Shown: positions 23,168 to 35,223 of the stretch, piece after piece
Layout of the letters: each line of letters begins with the position of its first letter
Numbering within the stretch: the first letter of the stretch is position 1
The notes under the pieces: generated by a model
What the model was told of the DNA's origin: nothing
Databases searched by the model: none
Seen by the model: the letters and a program-made list of their open reading frames with translations, nothing else
Assembly: GCA_036852015.1 (NCBI GenBank)
Contig: JAANDG010000629.1
Coordinates: forward strand, 1-64,000
Reading direction: 5' to 3'
DNA: 64,000 bases
Origin: Pelodera strongyloides
Taxonomy: Eukaryota; Nematoda; Chromadorea; Rhabditida; Rhabditidae
Translations under genes and position numbers: made by a program

Positions 23168-25307
23168 TTAAATACACAAATTACACGACTTTGCACAGAA
23201 CTTTCTCTTTTGATCGGTTGAATATCCGGGATTTGTGCAGAATCCATCGGCCACCCACACCGGACAACTGGAAATGAAGTTGATTATTTGGAAAGACGAA
23301 GTCAGAGAGAGAGAGAGATGGAGAGAGAGATGGAGAGAGAGACAGAGAGAGACAGAGAGAGAGAGAGAGACAGAGAGAAAGAGAGGGGGTGGAGAAAGAA
23401 TAAGGAAAGTTATATCATGACTTTTTCCAAGGACATACAGACATACTTCCGTATAATGGGGAATTATACATCCTTGTAGACCAAATTAGTAACCACCGGA
23501 GAAAAATGGGACTATAACTTACTTTGCATTGCTGTCAACACAGGGTTCCGTCGTCGGACACATGCCACACGTTTTCGGACAATACCTGAAAGTTGCTTAG
23601 AAGTTTGCATAGTCAACTTTACAAAATAAAAAAGATCACTCATTGGCCAGCAGCTCAGAAAATCAATAGTTCAATAACTATAGTTCTATGTGCAAGTTCA
23701 CTCTGGTTACAGATCACAAATCACCCGTGTCATCCTTTGATTCAATGAAAGACGTTCCGGTGACAAGCGCCAAACGTTCAGTAAGATGGAAAATTGAAAT
23801 CAAAATCTTATAATTTACTTGTTCATAAGATCATGATATGCGGGCATTGTACATTGTGCAGCGAGTGTTTTGCAGTCAACTGTCGGATCGTCCTGGCACG
23901 TGGTAGATGGAGTAGTCTGGTCTGAAAACTAAAGTTACATATTGAGCTACAGCGGAGGCCGACTGGCTAGCGCGTTCGCCTCCAACGCAATCGAACCAAG
24001 TTCAAGTCTGGCTCTTAACAATTTTTAAAGTCGAGGAATCAAAAAATGATATACATAATGTCATACGAATGGAATTATGTACAAAATCGCTCACCACAAA
24101 ATCCGCACATTTTGGGGCAATACTTGTGCATTAAATCGTTGTATTGTGGATTATCACAAAGATTTGCCAGTTCGGGACAATTTGGTGCCGTATCGACACA
24201 TCCTCCGGAGGTCGTCATTCCATTGGGTGTCGTGGTTGTGATGGTGGTCGTGGTTGTTGTGGTGGTCGTGGTTGTCGTGGTGGCCGTGGTGGTCGTGGTT
24301 GTCATGGTTGGCGTGGTTGTTGTGGTCGTCGTGGTTGTTGTAGTCGTGGTTGTCGTCGTGGTCGGTATAAGTGGTGTTGTCACATCACAATCAGGTTTCA
24401 CGGCTGCATCCTGAAATATTACGAACTCAACAAATCTTTGGCGAATTGAGTATGCTATGGAGAACTACATATTAGCATGCGTGTACTTTAATGCTTCAAA
24501 ATAATGTTAACTATTAAAGTTAAGCGTACATGGCAGCATGATCCCATCGGTAAGTCAACGGTACTATTGCAAGTGTCGAAAGCGTTGGGGCACATTCCAA
24601 ATACACATGCTAAAATAAATGCAGAATGATAATATCAATAATGTTTATTGGTTGAAAGTTGAAACCTCTTGGGCAAGTTTCTATCTCGTGATCGAAAAGA
24701 AATTCAAGCGTAGTTTACCTATCTTCCTAGATAAATCGTTTCAGAAAAAAATCTTTAGTTTTTCCTGTTAAAGGAGGAGGCTCACGAGAATGAAGTGCTC
24801 AAATAGTTTCCTTTTATCGAAGGATAATGGGTTTATCTTCCAAAAAACAAGCTTTATAAGGTTCAGCGCTTTAGTTTGGAGGAATTAATTAATCTAAGGA
24901 ACTCGAAGTCAAATAAAATAACCTATCGTATGCAAGGTAGACTTCAAAGCTAAACATGCAAATGTGGAAGTCATTTTGCAAGCCAGCACAAAATTTACAT
25001 GCCCATTATGGAAATCAACTATTTACTACGACCCAAAATTTTGATAGAATTCATAGTTTTATATTGATTTGCTCCTTAAAATTAAAAGCTTTTGCTTTAG
25101 AAAGCATGTCTTTCGGAATTTAATACCATCATCTTTCGATAAAAGGAAACCATTTGAGCACTTCATTCTCGTGAGCCTCCTCCTTTAACTAAAAAATGTA
25201 ATAAATAAATAAAACTTACGTCCGCAACACACTGTGAGACTGTTCACAGTTGCATATCCGATAATCAGCATTAAAGCAATATGTATCCGGTATTGATCTG
25301 TCCACAT
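23168..25307 (-). CDS. Secreted ShKT protein with Thr-rich linker (paralogue 3)
   Basis: Exons 25307-25220, 24609-24530, 24410-24095, 23921-23819, 23585-23523 and 23267-23168 (stop) join with consistent phases. The start at 25307 gives a signal peptide (MWTDQYRIHIALMLIIGYA). A small Cys-rich N-terminal part follows (PCVFGMCPNAFDTC ... GSCCH). Next comes a mucin-like Thr run (~24210-24370), then three ShKT domains: CVDTAPNC...CPKMCGFC, CQDDPTVDC...YCPKTCGMC and CVDSNANC...CAKSCNLC. ShKT domains fold like sea-anemone potassium-channel blockers and occur in many nematode secreted and cuticle or immune-related proteins, so a surface or extracellular role is inferred, not shown. It is the downstream-most of three tandem paralogues. 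A GA microsatellite sits in its last intron. Confidence 0.88.
23300..23392. repeat. (GA)n microsatellite
   Basis: gagagaga tracts with atgg and cagagaga variants, in the last intron of ShKT paralogue 3. Confidence 0.95.
24768..25188. mobile_element. MITE family C (aaggaggaggctcacgaga)
   Basis: TTAA-flanked, ~420 bp. The terminal inverted repeats aaggaggaggctcacgagaa... and its complement span ~60 bp including tgaagtgctcaaat and ccttttatcga. Located in the first intron of ShKT paralogue 3. A fragment with one end is at 29540-29592. Confidence 0.88.
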
Positions 25308-25412
25308 ATTTTAATTGATAAAGCCTGCTATGGATATTTATTTCAATTAAGCAGTATGACAGGTGGTTTGTGAAAGCTAGACAATTGCATTCATACGTCC
25401 TCACGTAGGGAT

Positions 25413-25606
25413 TGCTTCACTAGAACCTTTTTTTTATGCTTTATTTTGATTGTACAAAGGTCAACTTTAACAAAGAGCATAAAAAAACTGTCTGGAATTG
25501 TTACCTAGGGAAGTTATTAGTGAAAAAGGTAAGTATTGATCGCACCGAACAACAAAATGTGCAAAAAGAGTAATAGTTGCTTTTCTAGTGAACCCATCCC
25601 TTTAAA
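25413..25606. mobile_element. MITE family B, shortened copy
   Basis: Keeps gcttcactag...ttatgctttattttgattgt at the left and gtgaacccatccctttaaa at the right but is only ~190 bp, so the central palindrome is deleted. It lies between ShKT paralogues 3 and 2. The remainder of 25308-26187 shows no further gene. Confidence 0.7.
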
Positions 25607-26187
25607 AATAGAATGGGCTGCAGTTCTGTAATTCGTACAGAAAATAAGAACTGACACAAAGAGTTACAATAATCATGCAAATTGTTGTCTAGCATACTTT
25701 CCAAAAACACGTCTCACACCGCTTTTATTGATTAATTCTTAAAAAAAGAAACTTGTTAATAAGGAAAAACTGACGTGTTCCATGCAGAACTGCGTTGCAC
25801 CCATGATTTCTTATCTTAGTCGGCTAAACTCCTGGGATTAACTATTTTCCGCTGTCCTAACCCGTTCCATTATTGTTGAATTATCTATCGGGTTTTCTTT
25901 CCGGGACTGATAATTTATCATTTGCAAAACACATGAAATGACACGGTGTGTTACAGATTGTTACCAGAAAAGTTGATAAAATTTTCCTTGAATGTGAGCA
26001 TGTAGTGCTCTATAACACCGCGAAAAAATTAATAATCGTTGAGCTTGACAAAACCCGAAATAGTTAGTATGGATGACGTACAATTCATGTAAAACACAAT
26101 TAATATTTGATGGAGGGTCGTGATGCACTGATGATGAGCTAAACACAAAAACAAATTACCCGCAATAATTTATTAAATAAAATATTT

Positions 26188-27711
26188 TCATGTGCATAAA
26201 TGACAGGATTTTGCGCAGAATTTTTTCTTTTGTTCTTGTGAGTAGAAGCTATCGGTGCAGAAACCATTTTTCACCCACGTTGGACAACTGAAAAGGGGTT
26301 TATCTTATTATACAAAGGAGACGAGTTTACTTGGTCTTTTGTTTGTGTGAACGAAACGAAACTTAGAATATCTAAGATTCTATAAAAGGAGAATCGGAGC
26401 TCAGAAGCGATCTCGAACCTTTTTTCATGATTCTTCAAGATACGTTGCAAACGTTTCACACAAGTGTGTTCACTGTTCCTGCATCTTAAACATTGAAAGT
26501 CGCCTCAGGCGGCGATATCCGCCTGGTTATTAAATAATCCCGTTTTGTTGTATCAAAGCATGAATTGCCGGTTACAGCACCAAAACATAAAACAAAAACA
26601 AAAAGAATTGCAAAAGAAACTTACTTTGTACTCTGGTCAACACATGGTTGTGTGGTTGGACACATATTACATGTCTTCGGACAGAATCTGAAACAAATTG
26701 TATTATTGACAGTGTCTATCGAAATATCATCATATCATGCACAAAGATAAGACCTCCAATAAGATATGACTAAAGCAGGCAATACGTCTATTGTCATTAC
26801 TTACTCGTGTAGAAGATCGTGATCACTTGGATTGGCACACCGAGAGGCCAACCCCTGACAATTGGCTGCCGGGTTGTTCTGGCACCCGTGATTAGGTGTT
26901 GTAGTCGTCGTGGTTGTAGTTGTAGTTGTTCTCCTTGGCGTTGTTGTCGTAGACGGTGGCCTTTTCGTCGTAGTGGTCGTAGGCTTGGTGGTTGTGGTCG
27001 TCGTTGTCGTTGTTGTCGTCGTTGTCGTCGTTGTCGTTGTCGTCGTTGTCGTGGTTGTCGTGGTTGTTGTGGTGGAAGTCGTAGTTGTTGTAGTTGTCGT
27101 AGTGGTCGTGGTCGACGTAGTTGTGGTCGGCGTCGTAGTGGTCGTGGTGCTGGTAGTCGTTGTGGTCGTTGTGGTCGTAGTGGTTGAAGTTGTCGTTGTA
27201 TAAGCTGTTGGATAGTCGCATCCAGCTAACACTGACGAGTCCTGAAATATCATTAGTTCGTGCTATAGGGAACGTCGTATGGGCTAGCAGAGTGTCATAG
27301 AATACGTTTCTAATCCACCATACAGTGGATTATGACATCTTATCATAGTGTTGTTGACACCGAACTAGTAAGAGTATCAAAATTGGTGAAGAAATTGAAG
27401 CTTACGTGACAGCAACTTCCCAATGGCTTGTTCACTGCACTGTTACACGTGTCGATTTCATTTAAACAGGATCCAACGATACATTCTAAACATTACTATT
27501 TAAAACATTAAATGTATATACTTGTATTCGATTTGTCCTTGATCTATGACCAGAAAAATTGATGTTTTAAAATTATCGGTTTTCTAACATATTTATTCAT
27601 AAAAATTTGTAAAAACTCACGTCCACAGCAGACAGGAGTGCAATTTACAGTAGTGACACCAACTAACAACAACAACAACAAAATGAATGATGTGATTTTT
27701 GGCGGCGACAT
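26188..27711 (-). CDS. Secreted ShKT protein with long Thr tract (paralogue 2)
   Basis: Exons 27711-27621, 27485-27406, 27241-26805, 26687-26625 and 26287-26188 (stop) are phase-consistent. The signal peptide begins MSPPKITSF and has a Leu run. The N-terminal Cys-rich part (QCIVGSCLNEIDTC...GSCCH) matches paralogue 3 closely. A Thr tract of more than 100 residues (about 26890-27190) precedes ShKT 1 (CQNNPAANC...FCPKTCNMC) and ShKT 2 (CVDQSTNC...CAKSCHLC). The equivalent of the middle ShKT exon of paralogues 1 and 3 is missing, so this copy has two domains. AATAAA follows the stop on the minus strand near 26175. The Thr codons form a GTN trinucleotide repeat on the plus strand, which is likely length-variable. 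Confidence 0.88.
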
Positions 27712-27894
27712 TTCCTCACTAATATTTTCTTATTTTGTTCTGTTTCTATTTCTGAAAATATTTTGCTTATAGAGAAAAGACTGCGGTAGCAAAGTTCATT
27801 GGAGTATTTAAAAATTATTCCAAGCTTTTAATGATAAGAATAGAACGGCGCAGTATGTATATGTATCGTAGCAGGATAGGATACATTAAAACGA

Positions 27895-28066
27895 AATACC
27901 AGCCGTTTTTTTGAAATGCATCGAGTACACCGGCGTTCTCATGCAGCTTATGCAAATGAGCATAAATTAGAATAAAAAATGAGTTAATTCGAGCAAATTT
28001 GCATAAATACGTAAGAATGTAGCTGTCCACGATGCGTTTCAAAAACCGGCTGGTACCTCGCTTTAA
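27895..28066. mobile_element. MITE family A upstream of ShKT paralogue 2
   Basis: TTAA-flanked (27895-27898, 28063-28066), tips aaaacgaaataccagccg and cggctggtacctcgcttt. It begins about 180 bp upstream of the ATG at 27711, so it lies in or next to the promoter. Confidence 0.82.
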
Positions 28067-28620
28067 CCAAGCAAGAACGTAAACAAATACAATCCTTTGT
28101 TGGCTTAAGTTTTGAGTTTCATTGTGTTGGGGAAGCCCCTGGTGATTGTGCCGTTTGTGGGGGTCTTAGCCCTTTAATACCACAAAAGCCGCAAACCTAC
28201 CACCCCTTTTGTCATCATTTCTGTGTATGTTGATGCCATTATTTACTAATTACGACTTACAAGATTGAACCTGTTCGGTTTTGTATATCCTTATCTTTAT
28301 ACTTTGTAAAGAATTAGTCATCGTTTATATAGTATTCATCTGTCTTTTTTGGTTTCGTCGTAAAATGTTCGCTTATCAATAAGGGAATAATGGCCTTTGG
28401 GCGGAAATAATGAGTTTTCGAGTCACTATTTTTTGAAGGAACAGAAAAAAAACGTAATGTCTGTCTGATTTCTAATCGGTGTGCAAAAACACACTCAAAA
28501 GAAAACCACAAAACAAAGTGGAAGTAGCGTGCATAATTGGGCAAGCAACGTGTCGGTGATTAACGGAGATTATGCTGTTTATTTATTTTTTTCTGTTATG
28601 ATTTTTGTTCTAATTGTGCT

Positions 28621-29089
28621 GAAAGGGACATGCCCATCAAAGTGAACCTATATATACAATTTGGTCTTAATTTTTATTAAAAGTGTTTATTACAATATAT
28701 GCAAACCGAATTTTATCCACATTCACCCCGGGGAACTTTTTCCGACGAGCGCGTCCGCAAATGTATACCGTTGCCTGGCCCTTCCTCTCGTTTTCTATCT
28801 GCTCCGGTTGCCTGCTCTCTCGGTTTTTTTTTCTCTGGCGCCTCTTTATTGGGCATACTCTCTCTTGCGTAAATTTGCAACTGTGTTATAACATACGCGA
28901 AGTAAAAGAATTATTAGGACTAAATTGATGTGCAACTACGGTACCCTTATAAGTTGGGCTCGTCGTAAAAAAGTTCCCCGGGGTGAATGTGGGTAAAAAT
29001 TAGTGTGTATATATTGTTATAAATGCTGCTAATAAAAAATAACATGAAATCGTAAATACATGTTTATTTTGATGGGCCTGTCCCTGTCC
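28621..29089. mobile_element. MITE family D (aaagggacaggcccatcaaa)
   Basis: The ends gaaagggacatgcccatcaa and ttgatgggcctgtccctgtc are inverted, and an inner arm caccccggggaacttttt is mirrored at ~28970. A second copy at 48187-48873 has the same outer arms. No coding sequence is seen. It fills most of the space between ShKT paralogues 2 and 1; the rest (28067-28620, 29090-29303) shows nothing. Confidence 0.85.
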
Positions 29090-29303
29090 TATCCTTGAAA
29101 TATATATTTTGCTATGCTACACTCGTTTAGCACGAAAATGGAAAAAGGCCTTTTTCGCATGCTGTGTTGTGTCCTATGGTTATTGATTTTTTGATTGATG
29201 GGCCCCGATAGAGTAGTGCGATTTTTGTGAGTTGTCTTTCACTGAAGTTAAACGCCTTTGTAAATTGAATTTATATTTATTAACACATAACTGCATCATT
29301 GTT

Positions 29304-31230
29304 TTATATGCAGAGATTGCAGGATTTCGCGCACATTTTCCTTTTCTGGTCCGTTGAGTAATTGGGATTTTGACAAAAACCATTGGCCACCCAGTTGGCA
29401 CAACTAAATGATAAAAACTGAATAAATATATACAATTGTGAACATCGGCGGCTTTTATGGTTTTTTTGTCGTTGCTAGAAATTAAATTGTTTCAATATAA
29501 ACTGCAACTTGAAATCAATTAAAAATTATATTTCAAGTGGTTTGAGCACTTCATTTGAGCACTTCATTCTCGTGAGCCTCCTCCTTTAACTTGAAGCTAC
29601 GTGTCAGATCCTTGGGTTTGTCTGGCAAATGGCATCACGGAAAATGAGAATCGTTCTGGTATGAAACTGAAAACATACTCTGCATTCTGATCCACACAAG
29701 GTTCAGTTGTGGTCTTCGGACAACGGTTGCAAGTCTTTGGGCAATATCTGAAATATAGTTTCTGACTAAAACTTGTTAGAAAAGTAAGGGAGAACCCACA
29801 GTGAGAATGTCCTAATCACTGCTGCGTTTAGCAAATGGATTCTTTCGGTGCAGTTTACTGTTTGTGGTTTTTCTTAGCGATCTCGCAACTATGAAAAAAG
29901 GAAATGCCCACCAAAAAAAATCAATAACCATATCACACCACACACACACACACAATGCGAAAAAAGGCCTTTCTCTATTTTCTTGCTAAACATGGAGGAA
30001 ACGTTCCATACGCTAAAACAAATACCGGGTGAGTTCCCTATCGACTTTTCCGGATGTCAATACTTACATACATAGCACATCCACTCAGCCCCACTTACTT
30101 ATTCATTAGGTCGTTGTATGATGGAATAGAGCACTGTGCAATCAGACTCTTGCAGTCGACGGTCGGATCGTCTTCGCATGTAGAAGCGGGTGTGCTCTGT
30201 CCTAAACATCTATTCCATTTTGTTGGTGCTTATCCACACTTTTTCTCACCGAAAGTTTACAGGCCAGAGGCCGTATTCACCAACACGCAGGGAGCCCTCC
30301 CTAGGCTCCCCAGGGATCTAAAGAGTGCGTTGAGAGTGCGAGAACAGAAGAGATTCAGAGCTCAGAGCGCTCGTGCGCTTAGGGGGGAGCTCCCTGTGTG
30401 TTGGTAAATACGGCAAGAGAGGAAAGACAACGGCTGCCGGAAACACAATAACATTATGAAATTGCTTTCGCTCACCACAAAATCCGCACGTTTGCGGGCA
30501 GTACTTGTGCAACAGATCATTGTAATCGGGATTTGTACAGAGATAAGCCAGTTCATCGCAGTTTGGTGCAGTGTCAAAACAATCGCCTCCGGGAGTGGTT
30601 ATCATGGTGGTAGTTGTCGTTATAGTGGTAGTGGTAGTGGTTGTTGTGGTTGTAGTGGTTGTAGTGGTGGTGGTAGTGGCTGTCGTGGTTGTTGTGGTAG
30701 TCGTCGGGGTCGTCGTGGTAGTTGTTGTCGTCGTCGTTGTCGAGGTCGTAGTGGTCGGTGTAGTCGTGGTGGTCGTGGTCGGTGTTGTCGTAGTAGTGGT
30801 CGTAGTAGTGGTCGTAGTGGTCGTAGTTGTCGTGGTGGTGGTTGTGGTGGTCGTGGTGGTCGTGGTCGTCGTTGTGGTGGTCGTTGTGGTCGTCGTTGTG
30901 GAATCGTTACTTGCTAATACGTCATCATTCAGTTCAGTATATTCAGCATCTGTAATAACTTGTATAACAAGAACTCTCAGGACTAAGCCAAAGGCGTTGA
31001 ATTTCTGGCATTATTGATGTGCACCGTTCAATTGGTTTTACTTGTAACGCTAAAGAACAATCACAAACATTTGTACACGGTAATTTTGAGAATAACTATA
31101 GTTTAACTACAGGCCTCCAGAAATTATAGGAAAATCATTGTATACCATCATACGAAGGATTGTCATCAGCAATCACGAAGGGCGAAATCAGTAGGACCAC
31201 AAATAAACAGAAAATTGTGTTTATCGACAT
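29304..31230 (-). CDS. Secreted ShKT protein with Thr-rich linker (paralogue 1)
   Basis: Exons 31230-31146, 30949-30476, 30201-30099, 29747-29679 and 29403-29304 (stop) join in phase. The signal peptide is MSINTIFCLFVVLLISPFVI. A short acidic segment leads to a Thr tract of about 100 residues (about 30600-30910). Three ShKT domains follow: CFDTAPNC...CPQTCGFC, CEDDPTVDC...YCPKTCNRC and CVDQNADC...CAKSCNLC. Unlike paralogues 2 and 3, it lacks the CCG/CCH Cys-rich N-terminal exon pair. Exon positions and phases of the ShKT part match paralogue 3, so the locus grew by tandem duplication. The extracellular role is inferred from the signal peptide and family. Confidence 0.88.
30267..30414. mobile_element. 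Foldback element (ggccgtattcaccaacacgc)
   Basis: ggccgtattcaccaacacgc followed by agggagc is mirrored by gctccctgtgtgttggtaaatacggc. It sits in the second intron of ShKT paralogue 1. Related foldbacks are at 9448-9580 and 34508-34672. Confidence 0.75.
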
Positions 31231-32990
31231 TGCTGAAAAATCCGATATTACTATCCATGCTGCCAAATTATAACACCGGTTGAGCTCAAAGAGGTGAGTT
31301 ACCACACTGAAAAAATTAGAAACGCGTGCCATAAGCAATATTCTCAGTGTAATTGTGACACTAAATATCAAAAGTGGAATGAATGAGTCGATGGCGGGAT
31401 GCGAGTTACCTTCTTCAAGAACACATGTAATTATTTTTCGAACTTCTCAGTTTTCTTCGATAAATACCTGGTTTATTGCACGATAAGCAGCTTTGAAGCG
31501 AATATTGGGTATTTGGTCAGTGTTATCAAAGATAATACCTTTAGTTTTTAAAACTGATCTGCAACGTCATCACATTGTTCCGGGTTGTTTCCCCGAAAAT
31601 TGGTAGGGACATTCTTCATAGGTATTTGCTGAAAAGCAAGGATACTGAAATATCTGTAAAGGGAGATCCACTGACCCTAACGGTTACATCACCGTAAGCT
31701 TGCATTAGTGGCAGGATCCCATCTCTTTCGTTTGCAAAACGAACTACTTTATATAATAAATCTTATTCGTACAAGGTGTCTTATGATGTGTCATGCATTG
31801 GAAGGGTCCATGTAAACTTGTCATAAGTAGATGGCACAGGCGGACGCCTTACTCCTGCAATTCTGTAAACAGGAGTGTTGGACTTTAATTTTAAAATCAT
31901 TTTAGCTCATCGGTTCAATATCCTATTCGTTTCGTGCCGAAGTACTTTATTCAGTCTAATTGAGGGAAAGGAGGCACTTCCCTTACAACAAAATGCTAAA
32001 ATTCAAATCTGCGTGCTGCAGGCAGGTGATTTGCTTTGGATAAATAACAGGGCAGAGATGCTATACCTCGTTTCTAGGTAGGTATTATTTAAGCATTTTT
32101 AGGATTAAATATGCAACTGCATTTAGAAATTCATAACTCAGCAGGCACACTATACTCTACTTCATAACGAACACAATATGACATTTCCTAGAGTGCAATT
32201 AACCAAAAAAAATGAAACTTTTGGTTGAAAGACCAAAGTCCAAAGCACATAACTAAATGTGAGAATAGAAATACTCAATGATCCTTTTGTTATAACATAT
32301 CAAACACTTTTCAATTGTGAATAGTAAAACCATATTCTGTTTGGGCATAGCCATAGCGATTCCGATTGAGCTCGAACGATGATGTTTATTCAACAGTCGT
32401 AGGTGGTAGATGACACAAACTTACATTGCAGCATCAGTTAAAAATGGAATTTGACGGAAACGGTTATGTGAGATTTTGTTTTATTTGTTTACCTGCGATC
32501 TCACTAAAATGATCCTACTGCATACTATATGAAACATCTGAAGCGTACCTTCCAAGTTTATGTAATAAATTTAACTAGTGCTTATTTTGAAGAGTCACGA
32601 AAGGTACTACGTACTACTTATACCAAACGCCTGAGAGTAGAAAAACGTTTCGTTCACACAAACAAAAAGTAAACTCTTCTCCTCTATATAATAAGATCAT
32701 AGTGGAAGGAGCCAGACTTCTTATTTTACATGTTTCATCAAAACTTAAAAAAGTGCGCGGGAACCAGACCGGAAATTGTGTGTTCTTGCCCTTTAATTGG
32801 AAAATGATCGTATGTTATTACAATCAAGTAACCAAGCGTAAGGAGTCACTTCCCTTTAAAGGAACTAATTAATTCCAAGAAGAAAAACGAAACTGATTCA
32901 GTCGTGAATATCCGTTCATTCGTTACAAGCATATTCCTTGAGCAAGTTTAGCCAGTTAGGTACTTACCACTTTGGTATTGAGTGCTCACA
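31231..32990. other. Intergenic, no gene seen
   Basis: This is the upstream flank of ShKT paralogue 1 and of the receptor remnant. One dispersed repeat is visible: 32648-32700 (gtttcgttcacacaaacaaa ...) is an inverted relative of 26300-26362. I see nothing else. Confidence 0.5.
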
Positions 32991-34510
32991 ATGGCTTCTT
33001 ACAACACTGTGGAATGTGCTACAAACTGTCAATATGATGCGGAGTTAGTTAAGGTGAGCTTCTCTTTAAAAAAGTTGTCATTCGTGATTCCACATTGGTT
33101 ACACATACTTTGACCATAGCAAGATATCTAACCATACAATACTTTCAAGTATTTGTCAAGCAAGTAATGATTTTTCCTTTTGATGGTTTTGCAGATTAGT
33201 TGGTTGTTGATGGGGTTTCCATGTATGCCCAAAACGGTGCGTTTTCCTTCCAAGTATAACTATGAATTGCAAAATAGTGTGCCTATCTACCATATTTTTG
33301 AATACATCTTTGAAATTTATCCGCATTATAGAAAATTCGTCATGATACAAACAAAAATGAGGATGCACAGTGTATGCACCCTTGAAAAAATACTCCCGTG
33401 GCTACCTGCCATGCGACCATTTTTATTGTCTGTCTGTACGTCTGTAGATAGTCTCGTGTAGTTCAAAAATACGGTAATTTACTGTACACCAAGAAGAAAA
33501 ATCGGCCATACTTGGAAAACCCATGAAGTGATCAAACCTAAATTACATAATTCGATATAATTACACATGTGATGCAAAAACGAGATGAAAATGTACATGG
33601 TGCAATGAGGCTAATTGCATACCGCTTGTACGTGCAATTTCCTTCACCTAGTGACTCTTCCGCTCAGATATAAACTCGAATTGAACATTGTACTTCCTAA
33701 ATTAGAAGTAGCTTTCAAAGAACAAATGCTCAGTTTATTTTGCAGTCGCAAAAATCACCTTCTGTGTTTATTGAGCATGCAGCTGCATTAGCCTGATTTC
33801 CCTGAAATTTAATTAGTAGCTGTATTTTATGCAGGTGTCTTGAATTTATAAAAAAAATTATAAAAAAGGGGGTGGGGCGAAGTTCTACTTTTGTCAGAAC
33901 TAACATTATCCACCCACATTTTACAGGGAATGGAACAAACTTTTCAAGTTGTGCTACTATTCGTAGACCCTATTTTAATTGTTGCCCTATTCTATGTGAT
34001 AGTGAACTTAGTTATTACAAGGGAGAAATCCCTCTGTGTGGTCTACTTCCAACTGTTCACGGCATCAGGTTGGCTATTTTTCGACTATCATTACATGTTT
34101 TACATCTGATGAAAAAAAGCGTCTTTTTATCTGATTTTCTATCCAAACATCACGAAACTTAAAAGCAATAGTTCATTTCAACTTAACATTGCACCCGAAC
34201 ACGGCGGTCTACTATTTCTATTTCTATTCTTTCAGCAATTTCATCCCTCATCTACAATCTAGCTGCATATTATCTACACATATCAATGTACCTACAATTT
34301 GTACATTTTTATCCATTTCTCGCAAAATTATCCCTGTACCTCCAGTTTGTTGCGTTCACGTTGATTAACTCCATATCAGTATTAATATCAGCTAATCGAT
34401 TTTCGGCGGTAGCTCTGCCGACTTCTTTTGAGAGGGTAGGAGATGCTACTGTTGTCGTGGTACATTTATGTTGTTTGTATGGTATCTCTTCTTGCGTTAT
34501 ATTCAATACG
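32991..34510 (+). pseudogene. Truncated nematode 7TM chemoreceptor (Srg/Srv/Sru-like)
   Basis: Exons 32991-33053, 33927-34068 and 34236-34435 join in phase and give an extracellular N-terminus with two Cys (VECATNC) and three membrane segments. The first is around VVLLFVDPILIVALFYVIV and the second around ISSLIYNLAAYYLHI. The third ends in NSISVLISANRFSAVALP, the typical end of TM3 in worm serpentine receptors. After SFER the expected fourth segment (LLLSWYIYVVCMVSLLALYS) appears only in another frame (34442-34510). It is then cut by a foldback insertion. TM5-7 are not found downstream. I infer a decayed gene; a sequencing error at ~34436 could explain the frameshift but not the missing 3' part. 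The exact subfamily is uncertain. Confidence 0.65.
33211..33522. mobile_element. MITE family E (ggggtttccatgtatg)
   Basis: The left end tggggtttccatgtatgccc is mirrored by catacttggaaaaccca. The interior carries facing segments with aatacggtaatttactgta. Located in intron 1 of the receptor remnant. Related copies are at 42505-42667 and 53899-54052. Confidence 0.65.
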
Positions 34511-34672
34511 GGGTCTCTGGCCGTATGCACGAACAGCGGGAGCCTCCAGGTTGGGAGAATCTGTCTCTGTGTGTCCCTGATTCATGTGCTCCCCCTCTTT
34601 CTCTCACCTCCCACGGCGAGGCTGGGAGCTTCCCGGCTCGTTCGTGCATACGGCTACTGATGACATTATTTT
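34508..34672. mobile_element. Foldback insertion in receptor remnant
   Basis: tggccgtatgcacgaacagc...gagcctcc is mirrored by ggagcttcccggctcgttcg and tgcatacggct. It interrupts the region that should encode the fourth membrane segment onward. Sequence 34673-35223 beyond it shows no gene that I can support. Confidence 0.75.
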
Positions 34673-35223
34673 TATGTTGCTCAGAGAAATGTGAGGATAC
34701 CGTGGGCATGTTCACTATATACACTGAAGAACCAAAGTAGTTGATAGTTTCAGCTCTGGCGTAAATGGCACGTATTCGCTCTTCTCTGTCTCATGTATAT
34801 CGCTTCGTTTATTCTCCTTCTACCCACTCTCTTCTCTAATGTCACATTTCAACCAATGGGAGAGCAGTTCTTCGTCGCTCTCGAACCAGAAATTGCCTTG
34901 GTATGCGAGATGCCTTAACTGTTTATGTCTAAACTTGATTCGAGGATGTCGTTCACCACACATATTTATTATTTTACTTTTCTATATTCCTCTCCGACCC
35001 GAAGTGCCCAACAAAAGCAAAATTCGACTGTGCGGTCCAAGTTTTCGCTCCGAGTCGAAAAAAACGGGTCGGAGTTAGGTCGGCGAAACTATAGTTTGGA
35101 GTCGGCACCACAACTCTCCCAATTCGTATTTTTTGAAGACCATCACCGTTATGTGTAACACAAAGCAAATGTTCATTTTGCGCGGAATACCAAGAATTTG
35201 TATTGTATTGAATTTGTAAAAGT

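Noticed and set aside
23948..24008. tRNA-like sequence (ggctagcgcgttcgcctcca with a B-box-like agttcaagtct)
   Set aside because: The stems pair poorly and the T arm is imperfect. At best it is a tRNA-derived relic, too weak to list as a feature.
24046..31017. Long Val-rich, Cys/Arg-Gly-rich or Asp/His-rich frames opposite the ShKT genes
   Set aside because: They are other-frame and antisense readings of the Thr-codon trinucleotide tracts. The spliced ShKT reading is far better supported.
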